DNA of 8,874 nt from Hyphomicrobiales bacterium (GCA_027487195.1 JAIYEB010000424.1:1-8874), one strand, 5' to 3'. Positions 1 to 7,200 are shown, counted from the stretch's first letter. A program made the numbers and translations. Notes: generated by a model not told the origin, from the letters alone.

Positions 1-193
1 CAACAACCTCCTGCCGCTCTGCGGTGGTCATGCGGTTGACCTCGGTCACAAGGCCCAGAACGGCGATGCCGTGAGCCCCTTCTGCGATGCAGTGCGCGAT
101 CTGCGCCTGCATGGCGGCATGATCGAGCCGCCCGTCGGCCGTGAAGAATGCATAGAGGATTGGATAAACACCCCGAAAACGCCTTTGGGTCAT
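1..193 (-). CDS. Second DHDPS-family protein, N-terminal 64 residues only
   Basis: The window ends inside this gene. The visible part starts MTQRRFRGVYPILYAFFTADG and continues with IAEGAHGIAVLGLVTEV, matching the first two strands of the DHDPS/NAL barrel. The loop that is GTTGE in DapA reads GLVTE (47-51), so both threonines of the usual site are replaced, as in sugar-acid-acting relatives. It is clearly not a copy of the other DHDPS-family protein at 1370-2305; the two share only the family pattern. The ATG at 193 lies 14 nt after the enolase-family stop, with only a weak ribosome site (CGGAC). It probably acts later in the same pathway as an aldolase or dehydratase. The Schiff-base lysine lies outside the window, so activity cannot be judged. 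Confidence 0.8.
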   Translation of the reverse strand, partial: MTQRRFRGVYPILYAFFTADGRLDHAAMQAQIAHCIAEGAHGIAVLGLVTEVNRMTTAERQEVV

Positions 194-207
194 GGCCGGC
201 GTCCGGT

Positions 208-1383
208 TCAATCCGCGAGGACGTAGTTGAAGACATCATCATGAGGTTCGACCCCAAGTCCAGGCCCGCTCGGGATCTGGAAATGGCCATCCCTGCAGGC
301 CATGTCGCCGGTGACGTACTTCAGGTTCTTGTCGAAGATCGAATGCTGATACTCATGATAGGGCACGCGCTTCAACGCTGCGGTTGCCTGCAAGCTCGCG
401 GCCTGGAAGATCCCGATGCCAATGGAGGCATGCGGGATCGTATCCACATGGAAGGCATGCGCCATCCGGCCGATATGCAGGAACTCGGTCACGCCGGTAT
501 GTCCCATCTCCGGTTGGATGATGCTCATGCAGCGCCGCTCGAAGCGTGGGCGATACTCATAGGTTGTGCGCCACTCTTCCCCGAGTGCCAGCGGACAGCC
601 GATCCCGCGCGCAACCAGCTCCTGCCCCTCGATGTCCTCGGCTTCGCAGGGCGCTTCGGCAAAGTAGAGATTGTGGACTTCGAGGCGGCGGATGATCCGG
701 ATCGCTTCTCCGGCGGTGAACTTCCAGTGCAGATCAACCATCAGGTCGATGTCGGGTCCGACAGCCTCGCGAAGCGCTGCCATTTCCTTGACGATGCCGT
801 CATCCGACATGGCGGCAGCAAACTTGATGCCCTTGTAGCCCTTGCTGGCCCATTCGACCGCGAGATCGCAGCGCTCCTTCAGCGTGGCTTTGGGGAGCCC
901 GGAAACATAGGCTTTCAGTGTCGTATGGCGCGCTCCGCCGAGGAGGCTCGACAGCGGGCGGTTCAGGCATTTTCCGAACAGATCCCAGATCGCAATATCA
1001 ACGCCGGCAAGGCTATCGACATAATAGCCGCCAAAGAACCCGCGCACCCGCATCAGGTCATAGAGGTCTTCGTGCAGGACCACGGGTTCGCCGGGATCGC
1101 GCCCGAGGATGGCTGGACCAAGCACCTCATCAATGATGGCCTTCACAGCCTGCGGGGCGACAATGCCGTAGGTCTCACCCCAGCCGACCTTGCCGCTTTC
1201 AGCCGTGACCTTGACCAGGACCGACATATCGCTGGTCGGATAGATCGAGCGGTTGCCCTTGCGGATCACATAGCCCTTTTCATTGATGAACTCGCCTTCG
1301 CGCAGCGGACCGAGATAGGGCACGTCGCGCGGGATCGAAATGATGAACGTCTCGACCCTGGAAATGGCATCAAGCGGCGGCAT
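208..1383 (-). CDS. Enolase-superfamily sugar-acid dehydratase (mandelate racemase subgroup)
   Basis: This 391-residue protein has an N-terminal capping domain (to about residue 130) and a (beta/alpha)7beta barrel. Expected metal ligands are visible: D217 (in VDLHW), E243 (in FAEAP) and E269 (in LGEEW). Candidate acid/base residues are K187 (GYKGIKF), H219, which follows the first ligand as in galactonate-type dehydratases, and H318 (TIPHAS). By family knowledge such enzymes remove water from aldonates or aldarates to give 2-keto-3-deoxy acids. One oddity is that the residue that normally pairs with the catalytic histidine, the Asp of a QPD motif, is Glu292 here (IIQPEMGHTG). The K.K motif also has no second lysine (residue 189 is Ala), which argues against simple racemase chemistry. 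The start at 1383 gives the family-like N-terminus and overlaps the preceding gene by 14 nt. The overlap and the weak ribosome site suggest coupling. The exact sugar acid is not determined. Confidence 0.92.
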   Translation of the reverse strand: MPPLDAISRVETFIISIPRDVPYLGPLREGEFINEKGYVIRKGNRSIYPTSDMSVLVKVTAESGKVGWGETYGIVAPQAVKAIIDEVLGPAILGRDPGEPVVLHEDLYDLMRVRGFFGGYYVDSLAGVDIAIWDLFGKCLNRPLSSLLGGARHTTLKAYVSGLPKATLKERCDLAVEWASKGYKGIKFAAAMSDDGIVKEMAALREAVGPDIDLMVDLHWKFTAGEAIRIIRRLEVHNLYFAEAPCEAEDIEGQELVARGIGCPLALGEEWRTTYEYRPRFERRCMSIIQPEMGHTGVTEFLHIGRMAHAFHVDTIPHASIGIGIFQAASLQATAALKRVPYHEYQHSIFDKNLKYVTGDMACRDGHFQIPSGPGLGVEPHDDVFNYVLAD

Positions 1384-2305
1384 GGGCGTCTTTCTTTGGA
1401 TGGATTTGATGGATCTTGAACAGATCAGCCGCTTCGCCGATCAGGGCATCGAGCTCGGCATGGTCGCCAGCATCAAACTGTGGTCCGGCTGCCCGCGCAG
1501 CGGTTGATGACAGGAGCCCTCTGGCGGCCAGCACCGCTTTGGTCAGCCGGACGCGGAAAATGGCCTGAAACAGCAGCAGGGGCAGGCTTCGCGAGTAGAT
1601 TCGCCGCGCCTCCTTGTGGTTGCCGGCTTTGAACGCCGCGACAAGCGCGACATGAACATCGGTCAGTTCACTGGCCGGCATTGTGCCTGCGGCACCGCGC
1701 GCCAACTCATCCATGACGTAGCGCGCGCCCGCGCCGCCAAAGACCCCATCAAGGTTGCCACCAACGGAGGACAGAAGTGCGCTGACATTTTGCCCGCACG
1801 GGAGCGTCTCTTCCTTGACGTATCTGATCTGCGGCACGGCTCGCACGATTTCGCCAACCGCCTTTGGCGACAGACCGGCCCCCATCGGTTGGGGCGCATT
1901 CTGCAACATGATCGGCAGCGTCGTCAGGGCCGCAACCGCGCTGTAGAACGCGATGTGCTTTGCGACATCCGCTCCGTTTGCAGACGGCGCCATGATCATC
2001 GCAGCCCTTGCTCCGACCGCTCGCCCCTCTTCGGCGCGCGCCGCAGCTTTCTCCGGATCACCATCACTGGCGCCAACGATGAACGGCAGCCGCCCTGCGA
2101 GACAGGCGCCGAGCGCATTGACCATTATCAATCGCTCATCGGGTGACAGTGTCTCCACCTCGCTGGCCATGCCGGGATAGACGAGGCCGTCGGCTCCAGC
2201 CTCGACGACGAAGTCGACAAGCTTTTGAAGCGCGGGTGGATCAATCGAACCATCTGCCGAGAAAGGGGTGATCAGAACGGGGAAAACACCCGATAGCGCA
2301 GTCAT
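1370..2305 (-). CDS. DHDPS/N-acetylneuraminate lyase superfamily protein; probable 2-keto-3-deoxy-sugar-acid dehydratase or aldolase
   Basis: This 311-residue protein is a class I Schiff-base (beta/alpha)8 barrel. It begins GVFPVLITPFSADGSID, as the family does, and K164 in RYVKEET is the expected Schiff-base lysine. Two landmarks differ from true DapA: the GTTGE loop reads GMASE (45-49), and the catalytic tyrosine motif (YN.P) reads LQNAP, with Q135 in the tyrosine position. From memory, this Q.AP pattern and the later GAAGTMP resemble L-2-keto-3-deoxyarabonate dehydratases more than lysine-pathway enzymes. Combined with the sugar-acid dehydratase next door, a role on a 2-keto-3-deoxy-aldonate is likely, but dehydratase versus aldolase is unresolved. 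The ATG at 2305 overlaps the permease stop (ATGA) and has GGAG 7 nt upstream. A longer frame to 2521 lies wholly within permease 2 and is not used. The 3' end overlaps the enolase-family gene by 14 nt. Confidence 0.9.
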   Translation of the reverse strand: MTALSGVFPVLITPFSADGSIDPPALQKLVDFVVEAGADGLVYPGMASEVETLSPDERLIMVNALGACLAGRLPFIVGASDGDPEKAAARAEEGRAVGARAAMIMAPSANGADVAKHIAFYSAVAALTTLPIMLQNAPQPMGAGLSPKAVGEIVRAVPQIRYVKEETLPCGQNVSALLSSVGGNLDGVFGGAGARYVMDELARGAAGTMPASELTDVHVALVAAFKAGNHKEARRIYSRSLPLLLFQAIFRVRLTKAVLAARGLLSSTAARAAGPQFDAGDHAELDALIGEAADLFKIHQIHPKKDAHAAA

Positions 2306-3138
2306 TTCACGGCTCCGGCGGTGACGCCCTGGATGAACGAGCGTTGCACGATGGCAAAGGCGATCAGGATGGGAAGGGATGCCACAAGCGAGGCCGCCAT
2401 GGCGCCGCCCCAGTCGGCATTGGTTTCGTTGAGGTAGTTGAGCAGCAGGCCCGGCCCAATGGTGCGTTTCTCTTCCGAAACGATCAGTGTCATCGAGTAC
2501 AGCAAATCGTTCCACGACCACATGAAGGCGTAGAGGAACACCGTGACCAGCGCGGGGATCGAGATCGGCAGCACGATCGTGTGAAAGATCCTGAGTTCAC
2601 TCGCGCCATCGGCCCGCGCAGCATCGATCAGCTCGCCTGGCACCTGCGAGAAATAGCTGAACATCATGTAGGTCGAGACCGGAAGCGCGAACACGATCGA
2701 AGCCAGGATGAGACCCAGGTGCGTGTCCAGCAAATCAAACGCGACGAGCGATGGGTAGATCGTGATGAGCAACAGGCCAAACGGTGTTGCTTGCGCCGAC
2801 AGGAGCACGATCATGAGCATTCGCCGCCCGGCGAAGCGGAATTTCGCCAGCGCATAGCCGGCATAAGCCGCAAGCGCCATGTTCAGCGCGGCTGAGCCCC
2901 CCGAGACGATCAGGCTGTTCTTCAGGTTCACAAGCAGGTTGCCGCGCGTGAAGGCGGTCGAGAAATGGGTCAAGGTCGGCTCGCCCGGCCAAAGCGTCGG
3001 GATGATGCGGTAGAGCTCGGAGTTGCCCTTGAAGGCCGAGATCAGCAGCCAATAGATCGGAGCGAACAGGAACAACCCGACCAGAACGGTGGTCAAACCG
3101 AACAGGATCCGGGGGCCGCGCTGGCTCAGCTCGAACAT
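2302..3138 (-). CDS. Sugar ABC transporter permease 2 (MalG/UgpE-like)
   Basis: This is the second inner-membrane subunit, 278 residues, pairing with permease 1. Six hydrophobic segments lie at about 11-36, 76-97, 106-130, 141-165, 192-213 and 245-264. The EAA loop runs at 169-191 (GELIDAARADGASELRIF, then TIVLP), and MWSWNDLLY near 206-214 is characteristic of MalG-type subunits. The start at 3138 overlaps the stop of permease 1 by one base (TGATG) and has an AAGGA ribosome site 6 nt upstream. An alternative start at 3201 would extend 21 residues into permease 1 without family-like sequence, so I reject it. Its TGA lies within the ATGA that starts the next gene. The function class is secure; the sugar is unknown. 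Confidence 0.95.
   Translation of the reverse strand: MFELSQRGPRILFGLTTVLVGLFLFAPIYWLLISAFKGNSELYRIIPTLWPGEPTLTHFSTAFTRGNLLVNLKNSLIVSGGSAALNMALAAYAGYALAKFRFAGRRMLMIVLLSAQATPFGLLLITIYPSLVAFDLLDTHLGLILASIVFALPVSTYMMFSYFSQVPGELIDAARADGASELRIFHTIVLPISIPALVTVFLYAFMWSWNDLLYSMTLIVSEEKRTIGPGLLLNYLNETNADWGGAMAASLVASLPILIAFAIVQRSFIQGVTAGAVK
2313..2316 (-). promoter_or_regulatory. Ribosome binding site of the DHDPS-family gene
   Basis: GGAG lies 7 nt upstream of the ATG at 2305, inside the permease 2 C-terminal codons. It supports the internal start over the longer 2521 frame. Confidence 0.6.
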
Positions 3139-4076
3139 CAGGCGTCCTTCAGCAGGTGGCGCAGATAAAGGAAGGCCGGCGGCACGATGGTCGCGACCCA
3201 CAGGAGGCCAACGGCAGCTGCCATGCCAATGTCCCAGCTGTCGAAGGCGAGGCGATAGACCTCAATCGAAAGCACGGTGGTGGCGCGCACCGGCCCGCCA
3301 CCGGTCAGCGCGAAAATCTTGTCGAACTGCTGAAGGTTGCCGATCACAGCCAGCACCAGGACAACCAGGAGCACGGGCCTCAAGTGCGGCATGATGTGAT
3401 CGCGCAGCACATGCCAGTCGGATGCGCCATCAACCCGCGCGGCGTCGATCTGCTCGCGGTCCATGCTCTGGAGGCCGGCGAGGAAGAAGGTTGTGGTCAC
3501 GGGGACCGAAATCCAGACCTTGGTGATCACGACTGCGGTCATGGCGCCGGCCGAGGTCGAGAGCCAGGCCTGCGGCAGGTCGATGATGCCCATCGACAGA
3601 AGCGCGGCGTTCAGGACGCCGAACCGGCTGTTGAAGATCCAAGCCCACACAAAGGCCGCGACGGTGGCGGGCAGAACCCAGGGAATCAGGGTCGCGGTCC
3701 GCAGCAGGGCCCGGCCGCGGAAACTCTGGTTCAGGATCAACGCCCAGGCCAGGGCGACAGCCACCGTGAACACGGTCGCCAGTGTGACGAACACGAAGGT
3801 CGTGACGAAGCTGCCGAGGATCTGCGGGCTGGCGAGGATCGCCCGGAAGTTGGCGAGCCCGATGAAGATCGGCTCGGGCGTGCGCAGGTCGTAGCGCGTG
3901 AAGGCAAGTCCGAGCGCCGAGATGAATGGCCAGAGGATGACCGCTGTGAAGGCGACCAGCGCCGGCACCATGAAGATCCAGCCCACGCGCCGTTCGCCAG
4001 CCTTCAGCCCGCCCCGCGCCGCAAGGCGCGAGACGGGGGGGCTGGACGGCAGCGCGCGGGCTGGCGCAACGCTCAT
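3138..4076 (-). CDS. Sugar ABC transporter permease 1 (MalF/UgpA-like)
   Basis: This 312-residue inner-membrane subunit forms half of the translocation path. A ~30-residue basic and proline-rich cytoplasmic N-terminus is followed by six probable membrane segments, at about 32-58, 88-115, 125-148, 178-200, 234-255 and 282-305. The EAA loop that docks on the ATPase is visible at about 207-230 (EQIDAARVDGASDW, then IMPHLRP), and the conserved LTGGGP follows at 257-262. The ATG at 4076 lies 3 nt after the binding-protein stop. No clear ribosome site precedes it, so translation is probably coupled. Its TGA shares one base with the ATG of permease 2. The length and motif order are normal for the carbohydrate-uptake (CUT1) class. 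Substrate specificity is unknown. Confidence 0.96.
   Translation of the reverse strand: MSVAPARALPSSPPVSRLAARGGLKAGERRVGWIFMVPALVAFTAVILWPFISALGLAFTRYDLRTPEPIFIGLANFRAILASPQILGSFVTTFVFVTLATVFTVAVALAWALILNQSFRGRALLRTATLIPWVLPATVAAFVWAWIFNSRFGVLNAALLSMGIIDLPQAWLSTSAGAMTAVVITKVWISVPVTTTFFLAGLQSMDREQIDAARVDGASDWHVLRDHIMPHLRPVLLVVLVLAVIGNLQQFDKIFALTGGGPVRATTVLSIEVYRLAFDSWDIGMAAAVGLLWVATIVPPAFLYLRHLLKDA
3145..3150 (-). promoter_or_regulatory. Ribosome binding site of permease 2
   Basis: GAAGGA on the minus strand lies inside the last codons of permease 1 and 6 nt before the ATG at 3138. It supports the short form of permease 2 over the 3201 start. Confidence 0.75.
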
Positions 4077-4079
4077 GGT

Positions 4080-5357
4080 TCAGGCGCGCCGCTGCATTGA
4101 GGCTTCGAGGCGCGGCTTCATCGCTGCGATGGCCTGCGCGACTGTCTTCTGGCCAAGGAGCGCCGCCTGGGTCTCCTCGGACAGGATGACCGAGAGCTCC
4201 GGCGCGTTCGACCACACCCCGATTTCGTGCAGACGGACCTGGCCGGTGGCCCGCGCCCAGGCCGAGAAGTAGGGATCGTTGGCCACAGCCGGTGAATTCC
4301 GCGCCGCGCGGGTCACGGGCAGGGCCGACAGCGCCGGCGGGAAGGTCGCCTGCACCTCGTCCGAGATCAGATACTGGGCGAAGCGGCCCGCGAGCGCGTC
4401 ACGCGCCGCGTCGCCGGTACGAAAGAAGATCACCATATTGCCCCATGCCATGGCGACCGGCGGGATCGAGCTGTCGGCGACAGGGATCGCCATCGGCTGC
4501 AGCACTGCGTCGAAGGCTTCACCGCGCCCCGAGAAGGTGCGTGCGAAGGTGCGGGCCTGCGGGGCATCGATGTAGAAGCCGGTCGCGCCCTGGCCAAACA
4601 GCCGGCGCGAGTCCGGTCGGTCGATCTCGGGCGCGATCAGCCGGTCACGCATCAGCTGTGTCATGAATTCGAACGCGGCGACCGTCCGGGGGTCGTCGAC
4701 CACGACCTTGCCGGCATCATCGATCACGCGCCCGCCATGCGCCCAGACCCAGATCAGCACGTCGAGCGGGATCGAGTTCGGGTTCTTCGTGGCCATGGCC
4801 ATTGGCACCGAATTGGGGATCCGGTCACGGACCGCAAGCAGCGCGGTCCGCAGTTCAGCGATTGTCACGGGAACGCGCTCGACGCCGGCGCGCTGCAGCA
4901 CCTCGCGGTTGGCGATCATGCCAATCGAGCCAGTCGCCATTGGAAGTGCGAGCTGGCGTCCCTCGTGGCGGCCGACATTGAGCACGTTCGGCTCGATTGC
5001 GGCCTCCAGCGCCGGTCGGCCCACGGCCTCATCGAGGTTCATGATCTCGGGCATGCCGGCGAAGGAGGGTAGCCAGCGCTCCGAAATCTGCACTGCCGTC
5101 GGCAGCTGGCGCGAGCGCTGACGCAGCATCACGTTGCGCTGCATGTCGCCCCAGGCCGAGCCGATCACCTGCATGGCTGAGCCACGTGCCGAAAAGTCAT
5201 CGACAAGCTTTTGCACAAGCGCCCGGTTCGCCTCTTCGGCGAATGAAAAGCTCATGAAGCTTGCGCCCGCGGCTTGGGCCTGGGCAGCGGAGGCAAAGGC
5301 CAGCGTGCCGAGGCCGGCACCAGCGCCTGCGATCAGTGTTCTGCGTGTGATTGTCAT
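4080..5357 (-). CDS. Extracellular sugar-binding protein of ABC transporter (SBP family 1), Tat-type signal
   Basis: This 425-residue periplasmic binding protein captures the sugar and delivers it to the permeases encoded immediately downstream. The N-terminus MTITRRTLIAGAGAGLG has a twin-arginine pair and a hydrophobic stretch, followed by AQAQA (25-29) as a probable cleavage region, so Tat export is likely. The mature part looks like a family-1 (maltose-type) binding protein: an early segment with AEEANRALVQKLVDDF, a hinge-like region with ALPMATGSIGMIANREVL, and a mid-segment GQGATGFYIDAPQA of the usual kind. The start at 5357 is chosen because a strong AGGGAGGA site lies 4 nt upstream and the signal peptide begins there; the open frame continues to 5552, but only across the SDR gene. 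It is preceded by 43 nt, the largest gap in the cluster, and ends 3 nt before permease 1. The ligand cannot be read from the sequence. Confidence 0.93.
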   Translation of the reverse strand: MTITRRTLIAGAGAGLGTLAFASAAQAQAAGASFMSFSFAEEANRALVQKLVDDFSARGSAMQVIGSAWGDMQRNVMLRQRSRQLPTAVQISERWLPSFAGMPEIMNLDEAVGRPALEAAIEPNVLNVGRHEGRQLALPMATGSIGMIANREVLQRAGVERVPVTIAELRTALLAVRDRIPNSVPMAMATKNPNSIPLDVLIWVWAHGGRVIDDAGKVVVDDPRTVAAFEFMTQLMRDRLIAPEIDRPDSRRLFGQGATGFYIDAPQARTFARTFSGRGEAFDAVLQPMAIPVADSSIPPVAMAWGNMVIFFRTGDAARDALAGRFAQYLISDEVQATFPPALSALPVTRAARNSPAVANDPYFSAWARATGQVRLHEIGVWSNAPELSVILSEETQAALLGQKTVAQAIAAMKPRLEASMQRRA

Positions 5358-5400
5358 GGAATCCTCCCTGGTTTCTTGTTGTTTAGGCACTTGGGGTGCG
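5358..5400 (-). other. 43-nt spacer, the largest intergenic gap in the cluster
   Basis: This is the non-coding stretch between the SDR stop and the binding-protein start. It holds the strong ribosome site and an A-rich, likely unstructured segment just upstream (AAACAACAAGAAACC). I see no hairpin followed by a T-run and no convincing -35/-10 pair, so it is probably a translation-enhancing leader inside a continuous transcript. An internal promoter cannot be excluded. Confidence 0.6.
5362..5369 (-). promoter_or_regulatory. Strong ribosome binding site of the solute-binding protein gene
   Basis: The minus strand reads AGGGAGGA, then TTCC, then the ATG at 5357. The GGAGG core is 5 nt from the start codon. 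It is the best Shine-Dalgarno match in the cluster, fixes the start of the binding protein, and fits a need for more binding protein than membrane subunits. Confidence 0.85.
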
Positions 5401-6168
5401 TCACATGACGCCCCCGTCGACGATGAAGGTCTGGCCGGCGACCCGCCGGCTTTCATCCGACGCCAGCCACAGCGCCATCCGGGCGATGTCGGCGGCGTCG
5501 AGCGGTTCCTTGATGCACTGGCGCGCAAGATAGGCGTCGCGCTTGGCCGCAAAGTCGCTACCTGCGCGTGTCGCCTGCTTCTCGGTCCAGATCATGCCGG
5601 GCGCGATGGCGTTGACCCGGATGCCATCTGCGCCGAGTTCGCGCGCAAGCGACTTGGTAAGGCCCGCGATGGCGGACTTCGCAGTGGTGTAGGCGATGAG
5701 GCCGGCCGCGCCGAACATCCAGCTGATGGAGCCGAGATTGACGATGGCACCGCCGCCCGCCTGGCGCATGGCGGGCGCGACGGCCTGCGCGCAGAAGAAC
5801 TGATGGCGGACATTGACCGCGAAGCGGTCGTCCCACAGCTCGGGCGTGACCTCGCTCCAGGCATGGCGCGCATCATCACCGGCATTGTTGATCAGCGCGC
5901 GGAAGGGGCCGAGTGCGGCGGCGAGGTCGGCGATGGCGGCCTTTGTTGCGGCAATGTCGCGCAAATCGAGGACGCGGGCGAGTGGCGCGTGACGCGCGCT
6001 ACCGCAAGCTTCGATCGTGGCCTGTGCTGCCGTGGCCGACAGCTCGAGGAAGCCGACCCTTGCGCCCTGATGCGCGAAGGCTGCAACAATCGAGGCCCCG
6101 ATGCCCGAGCCGCCGCCAGTAATCAGAACCGGACGATCCGCGAGGTCGGGATAGATCGCGCCGCTCAT
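5401..6168 (-). CDS. SDR-family NAD(P)-dependent aldose 1-dehydrogenase, XylB (Caulobacter)-like
   Basis: This is a 255-residue classical short-chain dehydrogenase. It shows the nucleotide-binding TGGGSGIG (17-24), NNAG (94-97), active-site N119, S147, Y160 and K164, then PG (190-191) and a C-terminal DGG. Glutamate 42 at the end of the second beta strand suggests NAD+ rather than NADP+. The N-terminus (MSGAIYPDL) and the segments NVRHQFFCAQAVAP and NLGSISW look, from memory, very like Caulobacter D-xylose 1-dehydrogenase, which oxidises an aldose at C1 to the lactone. Its place next to a lactonase, a sugar-acid dehydratase and a sugar transporter supports that role. Its ATG overlaps the ATPase stop (ATGA at 6168-6165) and is preceded by a moderate GGCGGA ribosome site. 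The SDR class is certain. Aldose oxidation is well supported by context, but the exact sugar is open. Confidence 0.93.
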   Translation of the reverse strand: MSGAIYPDLADRPVLITGGGSGIGASIVAAFAHQGARVGFLELSATAAQATIEACGSARHAPLARVLDLRDIAATKAAIADLAAALGPFRALINNAGDDARHAWSEVTPELWDDRFAVNVRHQFFCAQAVAPAMRQAGGGAIVNLGSISWMFGAAGLIAYTTAKSAIAGLTKSLARELGADGIRVNAIAPGMIWTEKQATRAGSDFAAKRDAYLARQCIKEPLDAADIARMALWLASDESRRVAGQTFIVDGGVM

Positions 6169-7196
6169 GCTGTCCGCCTGTCATTGTGCGCGGGCGCCAT
6201 GCGCTTGCCCTGGGCATCGAAGCGATGGCTCGTGTCGGCGTCGACGCTGATCGACACCGCTTCGCCGACATGGACCTCGCGGCCGCCATCGAGGCGCGCA
6301 ACGACGCGCTCCTCCACGCCCGCAATCTCGACATGCGCAAACAGATCCGAGCCAAGATGCTCGACCATGCGCACGGTCCCTGCGAGGCCATGCCCGACTC
6401 CCGCGAGGCGGACATGTTCGGGCCGCACGCCGATTTCGGCCGCAGCCGGATCGCCAACCAGGGCACCCGGCAGCAGATTCATGCGTGGTGAGCCGATGAA
6501 GCGTGCGACGACGCGGTTCGCAGGGCGGCGATAAAGCTCAAGCGGCGAGCCCACCTGCTCGATCCGGCCAGCATTCATCACAACGATCCTGTCGGCCAGC
6601 GTCATCGCCTCGATCTGGTCGTGGGTGACGTAGATCATTGTTGTGCCAAGGCGCTGTTTCAGCGCGGCAATCTCGGCACGCATGTCGACCCTCAGCGCTG
6701 CGTCGAGGTTAGAGAGCGGCTCGTCGAACAGGAACACGTTGGGCTCGCGCACAATCGCGCGCCCGATCGCGACGCGCTGGCGTTGTCCGCCCGAGAGCTG
6801 GCGCGGCTTGCGCTTAAGCAGCGGCCCGAGGCGGAGCACGTTCGCGGCGGCCTCAACCCTGCGCTCGATCTCGGCCTTCGGCGTGCCGGCAAGGCGCAGT
6901 GCATAGCCCATGTTCGAGGCGACGCTCATGTGCGGGTAAAGCGCATAGGACTGGAACACCATGGCGATGCCGCGCTTGGCCGGAGGAACATCGTTGACGA
7001 TCTCCCCGTCGATTGTGAGCGTTCCAGAATCGATGGTGTCGAGCCCGCAGATCAGCCTGAGCAGGGTCGACTTGCCGCAGCCGGACGGGCCAACGAACAC
7101 GACGAACTCGCCTTCGCCAATGTCGAGATCGATGTCGTGCAGCACGGGCGTGGTGCCGAAGCTCTTGCAGACGCCGCTGAGCTGCAATGTTGCCAT
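6165..7196 (-). CDS. Sugar ABC transporter ATP-binding protein (MalK/UgpC type)
   Basis: This 343-residue cytoplasmic ATPase energises import by the two permeases downstream. Visible motifs are Walker A GPSGCGKST (36-44), Q-loop Q82, signature LSGGQ (134-138), Walker B VFLFDEP (154-160, with D158 and E159), D-loop SNLDA (162-166) and switch H192. A C-terminal MalK-like regulatory (TOBE) region starts around residue 235 and contains IGVRPEHV. The length is typical of the carbohydrate-uptake (CUT1) class. The start at 7196 gives the canonical N-terminus MATLQLSGVCKSFG and sits 4 bp after the lactonase stop; a longer upstream frame would overlap that gene and lacks family similarity. The ribosome site is weak, so coupling to the preceding gene is likely. 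Its stop overlaps the SDR start in an ATGA. A single ATPase gene alongside two permeases implies a homodimer. Function is secure; the sugar is not determined. Confidence 0.96.
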   Translation of the reverse strand: MATLQLSGVCKSFGTTPVLHDIDLDIGEGEFVVFVGPSGCGKSTLLRLICGLDTIDSGTLTIDGEIVNDVPPAKRGIAMVFQSYALYPHMSVASNMGYALRLAGTPKAEIERRVEAAANVLRLGPLLKRKPRQLSGGQRQRVAIGRAIVREPNVFLFDEPLSNLDAALRVDMRAEIAALKQRLGTTMIYVTHDQIEAMTLADRIVVMNAGRIEQVGSPLELYRRPANRVVARFIGSPRMNLLPGALVGDPAAAEIGVRPEHVRLAGVGHGLAGTVRMVEHLGSDLFAHVEIAGVEERVVARLDGGREVHVGEAVSISVDADTSHRFDAQGKRMAPAHNDRRTA

Positions 7197-7200
7197 GCCA

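Noticed and set aside
148..1419. Long plus-strand open frame (423 codons) opposite the enolase-family gene
   Set aside because: It is the mirror of a strongly supported gene in G+C-rich DNA. Its translation has no recognisable motif and is rich in His, Asp and Arg, as antisense frames are.
1370..2521. Extended DHDPS reading of 383 residues
   Set aside because: The extra 72 residues lie wholly within permease 2. The ATG at 2305 has a ribosome site and starts the conserved N-terminus.
4032..4042. Run of G residues near 4035 as a possible slippage site
   Set aside because: It codes for a proline-rich stretch (SSPPV) in the permease N-terminus, and the frame is intact on both sides.
3156..4100. 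314-codon plus-strand open frame opposite permease 1
   Set aside because: It is very rich in charged and polar residues (the complement of membrane-segment codons), with no recognisable family.
5358..5400. Possible intrinsic terminator after the SDR gene
   Set aside because: There is no stable hairpin with a T-run; the spacer is A-rich and unstructured on the coding strand.
5134..6534. 466-codon plus-strand open frame opposite the binding protein, SDR and ATPase genes
   Set aside because: It crosses three well-supported minus-strand genes, and its composition shows no domain. It reflects third-position G/C bias.
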